Assembly (NCBI RefSeq): GCF_905475395.1 | Contig: NC_058338.1 | Span: forward strand, 43,993,935-44,057,934 | Direction: 5' to 3' | DNA from: Chrysoperla carnea | Lineage: Eukaryota; Arthropoda; Insecta; Neuroptera; Chrysopidae | Length of the DNA stretch: 64,000 bases | Shown: positions 1 to 12,902 of the stretch, one piece after another | How positions within the stretch are numbered: position 1 is the first letter of the stretch | How the letters are laid out: every line of letters begins with the position of its first letter | Position numbers and translations under genes: made by a program | Notes under the pieces: generated by a model | Told to the model about the DNA's origin: nothing | What the model saw: the letters and a program-made list of their open reading frames with translations, nothing else | Databases searched by the model: none

Positions 1-59
1 TCAATCCTCATTTTTTGAAACTAGAGTTCAAGTACAGCCCACTTTTTAACACCCGAATT

Positions 60-215
60 AAAGAGAAATGTGTTATTAGTTCGACTGTTATGTGTGTGTC
101 TGTCTGTCTGCCTGTGGTATCACAGTTTCTAAACAGATTAAGGTAATTTAATGGAGAGTGTGAGTTTAGGGTTCTGTACCCGAAACTTTTGTCGGGGATT
201 TTTTAATTTTGTAAT
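60..215 (+). repeat. Dispersed repeat, family B, copy 1
   Basis: The segment holds a TGTGTGTCTGTCTGTCTG run followed about 65 bases later by AGGGTTCTGTACCCGAAAC and TTTTGTCGGGGATTTT. The same order, reverse-complemented, occurs at 13050-13262, and a partial copy lies at 30230-30345. There is no open reading frame. The class is unknown; it behaves as a non-autonomous interspersed repeat. Confidence 0.6.
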
Positions 216-1579
216 TTCACTTGTAATTGATCATTATTTGTAGTGTCCGAAGAGACTTGCACATAAAACGATATGACATAGCCATAGAACCCCATTATAA
301 TTGTAGTTCAATTCCTCTTCTGTCAAACTAAGATAATTGTAGCTTATCGGGATTGGTAGAAATAATCTAATTTGAAGTTTTTCAGTGTATTTGATTGGTT
401 GAGTATATTATCTATGCACTCTTTAAATTGTTTTAACTTGGAAGGGGAGTTTCAGTTCGTAAATAAGAAACATAGGTTCAATAGATCTTGGTTCTTTAGA
501 ACTCATCTTGGAAACTATAAAAAATGTTTCTAATAAAAAAACAGCTTTTGTTTGAAACACTTTATTAGGGCAAAACCTTAGTTTCCATTTTCTCAAAAAC
601 TAAAGAAATATTATTGGTAGCTTGTAAAAAAGAGTATATTAATTGTAATTCCATACTTAATCCATCCGATATGGGCACAAAGTGGTTAATTTTGGAGAAA
701 AGTATTTTTGTTTAAAAATTAATTTAAAAGCATTTAGATTTCAAAAAATGAAAAAAAAAATCACGAAAATTATAAGTATACTTGTAAAAGTTTTTCTTTT
801 CGAAATATTCACATTTAAAAAATCATATTCACAAATATACTATATTGCTTCCTTAGAAAAAAACTTTTTTGGTTAATTTATCCCAATAAAAATAATAATA
901 TAAAGGTATTTTCAACCGAAAATTCAATGATATGTTTTCAAGATTTGTACGCAAAAGTTAAGTTAAAAACAAACCTACGAGTGTGCAATTAAATAGAACT
1001 GCAAGTGAGCCTAAATTTCAAATTTATCGGGCTTTTACAAAATTTCTAGCAAACGGCAGCTTACCATTAAATTCTTCATTTTTCTTAAAAAAGTGCATTT
1101 GAGACATACTTTGAATTTTTTAATCTTACATATTGACATATACAAACGCTGAAACGCTTTTTCTTTTTAATTTCAAAACGTAAAGATATAATAAAGATTT
1201 TTATTTTATATGTATTTCAGGATGGAAAAAATAACTCGTCGCCAGAAAATTAAAAATATATATGATTCGACGACAACAAGGCTATTAAATTAATTTCATT
1301 ATTTTTTATTTCGTTTTATTTAAACAGACAACACTGTATATATATATAATAGTACATCGGCCTGTGAAATTTTTGGCGTCGAGTGTTGACACCGTTGCGT
1401 GCGATTTATCCTGTTCTATAACTCGTAATTTATTAACAGGATAAATACAAATCTTATATCTCCTTATGTTCTACCAGCGAGACGTATTCATTGTAGACGT
1501 TTTCGATCTCATATCATTGCAGATAATTTTGGATTGTCAAACTTGACCACCACATTGAACCTAAAATTTAATTAATAGT

Positions 1580-1745
1580 TGCGATGGGCTGGTGTACATA
1601 CCCCTCTGAAAATAATTGAGGAGCTGACATAGAAATTATCAGCGGAAAAAGTGGTAAAACACATAAATGATATCACACAATGGACTCTATAGCCTAGGTG
1701 TGATCCTCGTGAATAGCCAATATAACTTAACCGAACCTAGTTACG
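1580..1745 (+). mobile_element. SINE body copy with degenerate CCTAA tail
   Basis: This matches the reverse complement of 15209-15375 over about 150 bases. Shared blocks include ATTGAGGAGCTGA, GTGGTAAAACACATA, CTCTATAGCCTA and GCCAATATAAC. It ends in a decayed tail (TTAACCGAACCTAG). The tRNA-like head seen at 15396-15462 is absent, so this looks like a 5'-truncated copy. Confidence 0.65.
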
Positions 1746-2951
1746 TAAATCGAAGAGGGGTGACTCAAAAAGTAGCGGCACTAGATTTTTTATGCATTCG
1801 TCACACTAAATTCATCAAGTTTTAATGAATAGAAAGCAAGATATAAGATGAAAAGCAAAAAAGTCATTTTCAAGATTTAATGTCTCCAAACAACCCCCTA
1901 TTGAATGTATACAAAAATTTCGTGTCACAAACTTTTGTTGTATAAATTTCAGGAATGATCAATATCTGCAAACTACTATAAACATTTTACAAGAATGAAA
2001 ATATCTACACTGGACATGTTCCGCTGTCTGATCGACATTAGTTAATTTTCATATTCAGCTGGAATAATTAAACAGGCCGAAGTACTATAAAAATGATATT
2101 ATATATGGTTGTGAGAAAATACAAATTCTTTAAAATTAGTGTACAACATAGATAATGATGGATAGAAATATAATTGTATAGGTTTTATTTGAAATAAAAA
2201 GTATTACGTTGACGTCATTTTCCGGTTTCCACTTCACAATATTCTATTCGATTATACATGAAGTAATTCAACCTTTAATTTAATAATATTATTTATATTT
2301 TAAAATGGTAATGGAAACGTTATACATACAATATAAATAATTTTGAATTAAATTCAATTTAAAAAATTTGAAAAAATAAAAAACAAAACAATCCTGTTTG
2401 AACAATTTGAAAATTAATTATAATTAACTTTAAACTGTATGAAGTAGGGACCTACTAACAGTTTATTGTTAAACCATTTGAAATATGACTAATTCTAATA
2501 GAAACTATAAATATAAAAAGTTTGATAAAATTCACGAATTTTGTCTATAAAAATAAGTATTTATACTGCGGGACAGCATCCTTTTTCTTAAATGATCAAT
2601 ACATACTTGAAACTTTGTGAGTGACTTCTTTTTGGCGAATCTACCAAACTTTCTCTATACAACTTTTTTCGAAAGTGCTGCTTTTTCAAATGAGCATGAT
2701 AACGTCATATTTAAGCTATCGACCTAAAAAAACGCAGCAAGGCATTTGGCAGACATTATGACCACTTGATAGCATTAATAACTAGTTTGGTAGGCTGCTC
2801 AAAAGGAAACCAGTCACGAAGTTTCAAATATGTATTTATCATTTATCAAAAACTAACTGACTCAATTAATTGAGTACACTTATCACTAAAATGTCAAATA
2901 AATCTATACTAGTTTTAGATTCTATGTCTTCAATTAAACTGCATATCTTTT

Positions 2952-3030
2952 TATATTATAAATGTTAAAGTGAGGATGTTTGTTTGTTTGTTTGTTTGAA
3001 ACAAATGAATGGATTTGGAAATTCCGCCCC
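2952..3030 (+). repeat. Family C (Helitron-like) 5' fragment
   Basis: TATATTATAAATG followed by a GTTTGTTTG run. This start recurs twice in the element at 30990-31623. It is short and no 3' end is visible nearby. Confidence 0.45.
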
Positions 3031-4093
3031 GATTATAACGTTCTTTACAAGTAATTTAAATTAGGACGATTCGAACCAGGTACACTGTATAACAAAAGGT
3101 TTTGTTATTTTCTTAATTGCTAAGATAAATTTGAGGAAATATATAATCAAATTATTAACAAATGAATGAATTTAAAAGTAAATTATTGATAAAATATAAA
3201 TTGAAACAAATAACAGAGAAAGTTTATTCATATTTACCTATTAAATTAACAATAACACTATAAGTTGAAAACAGACTAAAATCAACTTCATTCCAATTGT
3301 ATTTGTATCTTGTAAATAAGTACATTACAGCCATTTCACCTGGAAAAAGAAAATCAACATTAAATAATATATAGCTATAACTAATTTAAATAAATATTTT
3401 TATGTATTTAATAAAATAATTATTTATATTTTTGAAAATATAAATTTCGTTTGTTTCTTGAACATGTGGTCCCCTTTAAACGAGCAATAAATAATTCGGT
3501 TTATAGTGTTGTAATATGGAGGGGATTCCCAGAGGAAATCCTTCTTTTTTTTCGATTAACTGAGCTATAGAGTTAAAAATCGATATGAGATTAGGTTAAT
3601 GTCAAGGATGTGCCTTTTGGAGGTGTTAGCTTTTCAGCCACTACCGGCTTTTTTAACACGCTTTTTAAGGACTTAGACACCACTGCAGCTCTTTCATACT
3701 GAGAAGAATATGAGTCTTGGAGGTGTCAAGTTTCCAACCCTGTTTTACCTTTTTTTTTCGGTATTTCAACATTTTCAAAACTGTTATTTTTCGGACAATA
3801 GAACAATAAGAAACATTAAATGAAGTGGAAATATGAGTTTAGTGATGGATTCTTACTTACTCTTAAAACTTTAACTTACTCTTAAAATAGTGAATGAGAT
3901 GTTTTGGAAAAATTATAAACCAAAAGTTTTCAGATAATGAAAACATATTTGGCAAATAAAAAAACGATTGTTAGATATTTCGCTTAGTAAGTTTTTCTAT
4001 ATAAAAAAAAATAAAACTTAAATGGTATTCGAAAAAACTTCCAAACAAAAACTTTGTGTACTGAAATTCACAATCCATTTAAAAAAAATCTGA

Positions 4094-4590
4094 TTGGCCA
4101 TTCAGAAGTCACTTTTATTTATTGTACAGTTAGTTCCTATATGGTCAGAGTACAATCGTAGGCGTTCCGAAGATCTTATAACGCTTCTAAAGGCCTCTAT
4201 TAGCAAAGTTTTTGCGGCTATTACAGGACACTGGCTGGGCGGTAGGCATGCTGAACGCATGGGCCTGATAGTATGTCATGACTATTGCAGGAGCTGTCAC
4301 AGTGTGGAGGAGGAGGAGACGAATCTCATCTTCTGTGTCACTATCCAACTCTTGCCGTGGGGAGACGGACTTATTTGAGCCAGCCTTTCTCTGACGACCT
4401 CTCTGACCTAAAGTCTGTTGACGTCAAAGCTCTCTGTTGTTCCTAATAAGCTCCAAAGGGTTCATGGAGTAGTGGCCGGGGATGGGCCAACCATTTTTCG
4501 GTATCCATGGTAGCGGACTCCATGATCTAAGTGTGTCTCTCCCCAGAACAACCACTCTAACCTAATCTAACCTAACCTAACCTAATCTAG
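4094..4590 (+). pseudogene. Non-LTR retrotransposon 3' end, frameshifted, CCTAA tail
   Basis: The translated stretch carries GHWLGGRHAERMG followed by a Cys-rich motif (DYCRSC, an acidic EEEE-type stretch, then HLLCHYPTLA after a frameshift near 4325). This is the usual C-terminal end of a Jockey/I/R1-like LINE polyprotein, after the reverse transcriptase. The reading frame then continues as DDLSDLKSVDVKAL and stops near 4432. About 120 bases of 3' UTR lead to a CCTAA-rich tail at 4557-4590, which matches the telomere unit of many insects. The frameshift and missing 5' part show that it is dead and 5'-truncated. Clade assignment is inference. Confidence 0.75.
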
Positions 4591-7500
4591 TTCCTAAAAA
4601 ATCTGAAATTATAGTTCAAATTTGAAATTTTGATATATTTTTAAAGAAATTGAAAACCGGAGTATACGATTTTTCAGACACATAAAACATGGTGAATGCG
4701 AAACTGATTTATCAAAAACATAAAATCCATTTAGGAAATTGTTATTTATATAAAATCGTTATGGCGAATACTTACTATTAGACCCGGTAAATTTCTACGC
4801 CAATGGAATTAAAGGGTTGTTAATATGAAATTTATATTAAGTAAGTCGTTTGCTTCAAATAAGATACTCGTTGTGAAAAATGATTACAGTTTATTTGTAA
4901 TTTGCTCTTATTGTTTACTCAAAATTTAAAAATTTTTATCACGCTGAATAATAGTTTAAATGTTATATAATAAGTAAATCTGAATTCAACATACAGTTTT
5001 TAAAAAAAATTTAATATTAAATGACTTCAAAGCATTCAAATTGAGTATCCGGGTCCAATTTCTGTATAATATACAGATAATTGTGGGTATTTATTTTATC
5101 TTTAAAAAAATTCTTAACAATTAAAAGCAAATTTTTCATTTTAAATGCAATTTAAATCATATTTGATAACAATTATTTTATTATGAAGGTAATTAAAATT
5201 AATTAGAGTTCCCAAAATGAATTTGTACAAATTAAAATAATATTAGATACTAAAGAAGTGCCTGCAAAAATATTTTGCTTAGTAAGTTACGTGAGGTAAA
5301 TAAGGAACGAAGGGTAATAAATGTCATATTTAAACTTCGAACGCGGTAAAATAATGTTACCATAATTCACCCTTTACGTGCACATACCCTTAGTTGGTAT
5401 AACCACTACGTTATTAGTCCGCAGACAGACAATAAACATTCTTCTAATTATAGATTTTTTACAAAGCAATTTTTAAAAGTTTCCAAAAAATTTTTACTAA
5501 TCGTGTTATTTTAAGGGAAATGATTAATATACAGTACCTATTTAGTTTTTTGTACGTCTTTATGATTAAACAGAAGTCAACGTACCTTTTTTTATATCAT
5601 GCATATATGTAATATGCAAGGTATACTAAGTTTAGTCCCAAATATGTGACGCTTAAAAATATTGATGCTACGCACAAAATTTTGGCATAGGTGTTTATAA
5701 AATTACCTAATTAGTCCATTTCCGGTAGTCCGTCCGTCCGTCTGTGGACACGATAACATCGTTATTGTATTATTACAAAACATAGTGTCCAAGAACTTTA
5801 TCATTCATATTTCTTATTTGAATTTTTGAAATTTTTATTAAATAAAATGATTAAATTGCCTATAATATAATAAGTTAATACAAAAATACGTAAAATAGTA
5901 ATTAATAAAGTTTATATAATCATAAAATTAAAAAACATTTAACTGTAGCCTTCAATTGATAACATAACTTATTTTTCACGTATAGAAAATTTTATTTTGA
6001 TTATACTTTAAAAATTATATCATTATATCATTAAAATTGTCTTTTATCGCTATAAATCATAACTCTTTGGGGAATTTATTGGATAATACTTTTTATCTGT
6101 ACTTCAAAAGCTGGGGTCACATGCAGTGGTTAACAACACACAACGAACATCGAATAACAAAATTTCCTGTTCATTGTTCGTTGTTCATTGTGTGATGTAC
6201 GCAATCGTACGTACATACTGCTTTTCTTTATCCATTTTAACATGTCATGCATCGGTACTTTTGGGATCATCTCCCATGGACTAAAACGTTTTATGGAAAT
6301 ATTTGGAAAGATTATGTCAGTGTACAAATTTTATAAAATGCCAATGAAAGATTACATATCAACCATGATTTTATTACCAAATAAAGTGTTTTTTGTATCA
6401 AATAAAACCTCGTTCTTCGTTTTCTATTAATTCGCAGTTTCTTACTTTCCTAAAATGAGGGTAAATTTACAAGTGAACGGAATAGTATGCCGGAACATGG
6501 TTTTCTATTTTCCGGGCTATCAAACTTAACTATTTACAAACAGATTTTTAATGAAAATCAAGGTTTCTACTTTCGAAGTGCGGAAACCATTGGCAACCAT
6601 TATGAATATATTTTGTAAACGTTGCACAGAAAATACACTTTTCAGCTTCCTACAAGGTAGACGCAAAAAAATGGAGACACTTGACCTATCATCATCTTAT
6701 CATCTATAAACGGAGCAATAGGGTATTATCGTTAGTCAAAAATAAATTGTAAATTTTGAAAAAAATTTATGAAATATTTACTTAAATATTCTGATTTCGA
6801 GTCATAAAAGCACATTTTTCTTTTAAAATATTAAAATTAAAAATCGTAATTTTTAAACTGTTTATCACGTGTTCTAAAACGCGGGAAAGCCCTGCTGTGA
6901 TATCATATCGGTATGAGCCATAGACCATCAGTTAGTTCAGTGTAGACAGCTGGGTATAATATATCCATAGATAATCAGTATTTATATTTATTATAATCAG
7001 ATGTCTATGAATATATCTGTCAAACTTATTGGTGTTATTTCGTATAATGATACCGATATTACGTCATCAAATTGGATGTCCGCGTTTTTGACAGTTTAAA
7101 AAAGGTTTAAAATTTAATTTAAGTTTTTGGCAAGAAAGCGTGTATATTTTCCCGAAATAAATTTTTGGTGGCTTTTTATTAGCAAAATCAACATTTTGAA
7201 GTACTTTTTCAAAAATATTAGAATACCCTATTATGAGCAACCTTTTTAAAGACATCATAGTATGTGTGCTTTTATTTGTAAACAAAAATTCTAACGAGAT
7301 AGAAATCATTCAATTGAACATTAGATAATATGTCCTTAAATACTAATTAAACTTAAAGATATATAAATTAAAATAGAGGTTTTTCAGTATTTGTATGAAT
7401 TTTATATAGTTTAAGAGGATGTGACAATTTTATCATTCATGGTTATCATTCATTACTTGTTTATTTTTCTTGAATAGGAGCTATAAAATTCGCTTTCCAC

Positions 7501-8573
7501 GCACTTTTAACAATTTGGATTTAAAATCCAGTATAATCTGCATCGCACAAAAATTTTTCTGATATCGTTCGAAAACTCAACTGCCTTTTTCTAAGCCCTC
7601 GCATCTTGTTTTGTAAAAAATTTTATGCACAAACATTAGGAATACACAAATACTTAATAATTTGCTTGGAATGCGAATAGTCTGGTCCAAAAAGCTCGTG
7701 CTAGAACTTTTTATAGTTCATTTTCGAGAAAGATTTTTTAGACAAATTTTCAAGAAAAAAAAAACAAACTTCCGAGTGGTCTAAATAAATTTGTTGAAAA
7801 ATAATTTTTAAACTTTTTGTACGATTAAAACGCTCCAAAATTAGTTTTCTAAAAAACATGATAACATTTTAGATAACGCTTTGTTGTTATAAAATTGGGG
7901 ACCACGTGAAGAAACGCCTAAAATTTGGAAATAATCTGTTTTTTGACTTGTCTTAAGAGCGAAGATTAGGAGAATGGTAAAATTTTTTACAAAACAATAT
8001 GCAAAGACTTACAAGAAGTTTCAGTTTTCGAATGCTATTCGAAAAATTTCAGTGCAATGATTACTTCTGTTGATATAGGATTTTATATTTTGCTTGGAAA
8101 GCGAATATGTTGGTCTAAAAATCTCGTATGGAAAGTTTTTTTTTTTTTTTGCTCATTTTCAAGAAAAATAAACAAGACTAAAATATTTATTGTAAAATAT
8201 TTTTTGAAATTTTGCTATGCTTCTAAACTTTATATAAAATTTATTGATAACATTTCTCACCCATTCCACCCTCAGAGCAAAATGGATGGGGTGAAAAAAT
8301 TTTTGAGTAATAGATTCCAAAACTAGATAATACACGTTTAGAAGTAGTAGTTGTTATATAGGTAACGAGTCTCATACTACTTCACTATACAAATTCAATG
8401 AAGTATGTAATTTATATAAAATAGTCATTTTTCGGGTAATATAAGTAAATTACTTCACATATTAAACAATTGAATTAACAACTTCCTTAGTGCAAATACA
8501 TACAAACTACATATACATGAATGGACTCTTAGTGAAATTACCCACTTCATGAAAAATATGTGTTCTCAATATC
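4591..8573. other. Gene-free AT-rich stretch
   Basis: I found no supportable gene. Two overlapping opposite-strand frames around 6130-6430 have no family features and lie beside an imperfect hairpin of ACAACGAAC/GTTCGTTGT type (about 6136-6195). A family A copy occupies about 5595-5755. Paralogous AT-rich blocks near 7680-7750 and 8095-8165 look like old repeats. Confidence 0.55.
5595..5755 (+). repeat. Family A repeat, 5' part
   Basis: The order is GGTATACTAAGTTTAGTCCC, then GACGCTTAAAAATATTGATG, GCTACGCACAAAATTTTGG, TCCATTTCCGGTAGTCCG and a GTCCGTCCGTCTG run. It matches the left half of the fuller copy at 9362-9832. Confidence 0.7.
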
Positions 8574-8900
8574 TTAAGGTAGTACTATCGGTAATAGACT
8601 TTGCATTCAGAATTTAATGAAAATTGGCATAGTTGTCCATTATTATATCACAATTAACCAGTTAAATTTTTAGGGGCCTTCAGAGAACTGAAAAAAAAAG
8701 ATATTTTAGAGATATTTTAACATTGATCCTTATGGGAAATCACAGATTTTATTTTATTGCGCAAAACTGCAAGTTCAGATTTTCAGTTCTCTGAAGACCC
8801 CTAAAAATTTAACTGGTTAATTATGATATAATAATGGACAACTATGCCAAGTTGCATTAAATTCTGAATGCAAAGTCTATTACCGATAGTACTACCTTAA
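8574..8900. mobile_element. Palindromic MITE flanked by TTAA
   Basis: Two arms of about 120 bases face each other with only a handful of differences. The left arm begins TTAAGGTAGTACTATCGG and the right arm ends in its reverse complement, CCGATAGTACTACCTTAA. The centre, about 80 bases around 8700-8780, is unpaired and there is no coding frame. A TTAA flank is what piggyBac-type transposases leave, so a piggyBac-mobilised MITE is a reasonable guess. However, the GGTAGT terminus is not the classical CCC-type piggyBac end. High arm identity suggests a fairly recent element. Confidence 0.8.
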
Positions 8901-9361
8901 GCATGTTTAGATTTACTCATCATATAACGAAGATCATTTTCAATTCGATCAGAAATAATTATATCTGACTTGTTTTGGGAACTGTTAAGACTATGTTCAT
9001 TCGTTAACATACTCGGAGCATATAGTAAGGACAGAGGACTAAACTAAATAGGAATTTGTCGGTTAATATTAGTTCTAACTTCGTAGAAATTTGTGCAATA
9101 ACTTTTCTCATTTTGAAAGTACAATGTTTCGAAGGAGTCATAGGTAATCCTGATTTGATCTAGCAATTATTTGGAAAAAATTTCACATTATAACAAGTCA
9201 CATATCCAAATTGTTTCATTCATTAAATATTTATCAAAAATTTATCAATAAGGTTAAAGGTAAATAAATTACCTAGTTTAAAAAGTATAAAAAAACGCTT
9301 TATTGGCCTAAAAAGTAGATAATCATTTTAATTTTAATGTAAAATACTCTATATTCATTTT

Positions 9362-9832
9362 TATACCATGCATATATCAAATATATTAAGGTATACTAAT
9401 TTTATACCCAAGTTTGGACCGCTTAAAAATATTCATGCTACGAACAAAATTTTGGTACAGGTGTTCATATAATCACCTAATTAGTCCATTTTCATTTGTC
9501 CGTCGGTCTGTGGACACGATAAAGTGAGGTCGAGTTCGTAAATGAGCAACATAGGTCAATTGGGTCCGTCTCATTTTGGTAACCGTTAGAGATAGAACAA
9601 AAGCTTAAATGTAAAAAATGTTCCTTATGAAAAAATTAACAACTTTTTTATGAAATATTTTTTCGTAATCATCACTGTTTACCCGCGCGATTGCAAATTA
9701 GGTGCAAAATTTATAGTATGTATTATATGGATATATTATGTAGGTAGCTATCTAAGAGTCTATGCATGGTATTTGAACAATTAACTCAACCAACTGTTTG
9801 TTTTCACTTGTTTAAATTAGCTTACCTGATAG
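9362..9832 (+). repeat. Family A repeat, near full-length
   Basis: The copy runs from TACCATGCATATAT through GGTATACTAATTTTATACCC, GTCCGTCGGTCTGTGG, AAGTGAGGTCGAGTTCGTAA, GTTACCATT-type and TTACCCGCGCGA blocks to CTGTTTGTTTTCACTTG. The same order appears at 60425-61030 and, reversed, at 29078-29590. There is no open reading frame and no clear terminal inverted repeat, so the class is unknown. Confidence 0.75.
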
Positions 9833-11384
9833 GTAATGACCACCCTATGCTTTGAAATTTACATTTCAATTAAAATTATTATCTAATTTTAAACTATAAT
9901 TTATTTTCTTATTTTTTAGTGTCGCTAAGTTAAAATTTGTGTACTCTTTGGGTAACAAAATAGCATTTAAATAGAAATCTATTAGTATATCTTTGTTTTG
10001 ACCTGCCTACCTTCCGTTTTCGGTGCGGGTACCACAGCCGTTACATCACGTTGTTATTGTAAATAGTATTAATATTCAAATTAAATTATTGCACTGTCAT
10101 TGGATTTTGATAGGTGTGCAAATTTTTAATTAATCGAAGAATGAGAAGTACCTATAGGTTTTTAGTGCATTGTTTGTTATTTACAAGTGAAGTTCATATA
10201 AAATTGTGATAATAATAAGAACACAATCTTAATTATAAATAACTATCCCAGTAACTTTTCTTGCAATTCTGATATTTACTAGAAATAAAATTTAAATTTC
10301 GTGAAATGCTCAATTTCAAGTAAATATAACATGGTACGTTCAGTAATATGTGACTGTAGTACACCGCTATTCTAGTTGAATAATAATTAATTGACCTCTA
10401 ATCATTAAACTGTGAAATCATTATCATTATGATTATTATTATTTTGTTGCTGCATCGACGAGTATTACCTACAAACATTTGCACAAAGGACATACAATTC
10501 CACAATTGTCATGAAATATAATATCTAATCTAAAAACTTTCAAAATAATAACAATACGAACGAAATATTAATAATAAGTCGGATCCCTTCAAATTACTAC
10601 AGAAAAAATTCCTCGAAATATTGGTTGAACTATTGTTTGGGAACCCTCTAGAATTTTTATGGTGGAAGTATATTTCTGAGAAGTGCATACGTAAAATAGA
10701 GTCAAATCCGGGTGAATGAGACCTGGATAAGCGAGGAACGTTTAAAAGGTAAGTACAACACCTGCAATCATTTGTAAATGTTGCACATTAAACTTATGAT
10801 AATTTTATTATGAGAATTCAGATGTGAAACAAAATTTCGTGAATTTTACAAATCGAAAAGTAGAAAATATTAATTGCTTCAAAGATTTTTATTAATTTTC
10901 TAGATCAAGGAAAATTCAAAATAAAAAGCAATATTTATTGATTTTGAATGCATTCCTTTGAATACATTCACCTTGTTTCAAGGTTTGTTTATAAAATTTA
11001 CCAAAAATTAAATTAGTTAGTCAAATAATTCATATGAAGGATTAACTACGTATATAGATATTTTGACAAAACAAAAATCTTTAAAATACCATTGGTCACG
11101 TTATTTTCAACAATGGCCATCAAAAATAAATTATTATTTGACAATAATTTTAAATATTTTATTTTAACTTCTATTCCCGTTTTTGCAATCATGATAGCAT
11201 AACATAAAGGCGGGGTGCAAAAAAGGAAATAAAACTTGTAGAATTACTGTATAAGAGGAATGTAAGAGGAAAAAAATCATTGTAATTTTTTGTCAGAATT
11301 AAACCAACAAGTGTGGAATTTGCAAGATTTAATAATAATAATAATAAATTTTATTTGCCGAAAAGGTGTGTAAATACATATAGG
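9833..11384. other. Gene-free stretch; possible isolated splice donor
   Basis: No coding exon is recognised. Around 10660-10750 the sequence is less AT-rich and ends in AAAAGGTAAGTAC, which resembles a plus-strand splice donor after a non-coding exon. No partner exon can be identified, so I do not call a gene. I also looked for the missing C-terminal exons of the minus-strand SLC46 gene and saw none. Confidence 0.5.
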
Positions 11385-11646
11385 CTCGCCACGTTTTGAT
11401 ATCAGTTCTTTGATAATAAGGACACAAATGATATGGGTCTCTAATTAGTGAACTCAAGTTAATCGCCTTTATTTTTAAACACTAGTTTTACCACTACTAC
11501 TTTCAATTTTTCGGGATAAGTGCTTTCCAAGAAAATTAAGTTTATAAGGTATTCTAAAGGTTCAGCTATTGTGTACTTAATTTGTTTCATATTATAGTTT
11601 GACAATTCGTTATTACCAGACGCATAGGAGTACACAAATTTGATGT
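11385..11646 (-). pseudogene. LINE reverse transcriptase fragment
   Basis: Read on the minus strand, the translation contains YTIAEPLEYLINLIF, YPEKLKVVVVK and LVFKNKGD, followed after a stop by EFTN-stop-RPISF and LLSK. This is the start of a non-LTR reverse transcriptase domain: the region usually reading PL..I.N.S...G.FP..LK, then FKKGD, YRPISLL and LSK. Several in-frame stops and no downstream catalytic FADD box show a dead fragment. It sits about 280 bases beyond the splice donor of the SLC46 exon, so it is either in that gene's intron or downstream of it. Confidence 0.75.
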
Positions 11647-11926
11647 CTGGCTGGACTTAGCAAGAGCAAGCGGGTTGAATCCTTTCTGGAATCCTTTGAA
11701 CTGAATCATTAAGCACAAGCAAAGATGTTATAAATAAATCTTATTTATAGAAAATTTCCCAATTAAGATACTTTTGAATTTAACACTATCCATCCCCCAA
11801 ATAAACTTGTGTCACATTCAATTGATTCAATCGAATCTAATCAACTCTTGAGCAAAATTCATGCCTCATAATTTAATTAGAATGATTCTTTGAAAGTCTA
11901 TATAATGTCTTAATAATAACACTTAC

Positions 11927-12902
11927 CATGCATTGGTCCAATAACAACACAGACAACAATCATAATTGTAATAACTTTCTTTTTTCTTCCATTTTCACCA
12001 CTTTTAAAAGTTACTCGAAAAGTTTCCAGAATATTTTTAAAATCGAAAAAGTCTCTTAAAAATGCACAAATATTTACCGAAGACTTTGAATCTTTTTCAT
12101 TTGTTGAAGGTAATTTTTCTTCCATGGGAACGATTTTCTTCTTTTCCTTAAGATATACTATTCCATATATAATACTAAACACATACATTATCGATGATAT
12201 CGAAAATACACCATAGAAACCGATTTCCATATATAAAATACCACTTAGTGCTAAACCAACTGGTACACCCAACGAACAAAAAACATTTACTACACCAATG
12301 CGAAGAGTCCGTTCATCCTCTGTTGTTACATCAGCAATATATGCAAACGTTGCCATAAACATTGTAAACCACCCTCCAGACAAAGCAGGAATTAAACCTT
12401 CAACTAACCCATTAACTTGAACAGGTAATTGGTAAAAGAAATATGTACAAAGAATTAAACTTAAAGTAGTCATTAATTCACCAAAAACTGGAATAATCAT
12501 AAAAGGTTTACGGCAACTATGACGGTCACTCCACGATCCAACAAACAACATTAAAATCACTGGTATCGAACTTTGTAATGCGGTCTTCCATATTGTTAAT
12601 CCGGTAACCAGTTGTTGTACTTGTGTTTCTTCGAACGTGTAATTAGCTGTATCACGTCTGGATAATGCGTCACATACATCACTACCAAAATTTAAATTTA
12701 CACGACATGCTTTTTCTAAATTTAAATTTTGTACAGCTAAACTTGATAATACACTTGGCATTATATAACATGCCATCATTGGTTCCACTGTTATGTTTGC
12801 GCAAAAGTTTTGCATGCGCGTTTTAAATGAAGATTTTTCTTTTGTGCAACTGTCATTGTTTTGTTGTTTTTCACTAATTGATTTTAATTTGTCCGAATTC
12901 AT
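11927..12902 (-). CDS. SLC46-type MFS transporter, 5' coding exon (partial)
   Basis: This exon encodes the first 325 residues of a major facilitator transporter of the SLC46 family (the family of the proton-coupled folate transporter; the substrate of insect members is mostly unknown). The first membrane segment is at about residues 38-60, with an N-glycosylation site (NYT) at 87 in the first outer loop. The MFS motif A, GSWSDRHSCRKP, is at 122-133. Segments follow near 133-155, 170-192, 200-222 and 228-250. The family hallmark FAYIADVT is at 186-193, and a basic loop at 251-308 separates the halves. The seventh segment begins at 309. The start is a true ATG with an unstructured N-terminus. 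The exon ends ATGCATG|GTAAGT, so the ORF's last few residues are intron. The second half of the protein was not found at 1-11900, so it probably lies beyond the left edge. Confidence 0.88.

Larger units (their letters stand above)
1..4093. other. Gene-free AT-rich stretch with repeat fragments
   Basis: I see no credible coding exon here. The open frames are short, rich in Lys, Phe, Ile and Asn, and fit AT-rich chance. What can be recognised are repeat pieces: a family B copy near 60-215, an internal piece of family A near 440-565, a CCTAA-tailed SINE body at 1580-1745, and a GTTT-rich family C piece at 2952-3030. The remaining bases show nothing I can name. Confidence 0.6.

Noticed and set aside
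3060-3090. GATTCGAACCAGG as the T-arm of a minus-strand tRNA gene
   Set aside because: No A box, anticodon arm or acceptor stem can be placed at the proper distance.
4557-4590. True telomere or interstitial telomere repeat
   Set aside because: The CCTAA units follow directly on a LINE 3' end, and the same tail is found on SINE copies, so they are retroelement tails.
8057-8326. 89-residue plus-strand frame
   Set aside because: It crosses a T tract and an old duplicated AT-rich block; no family features.
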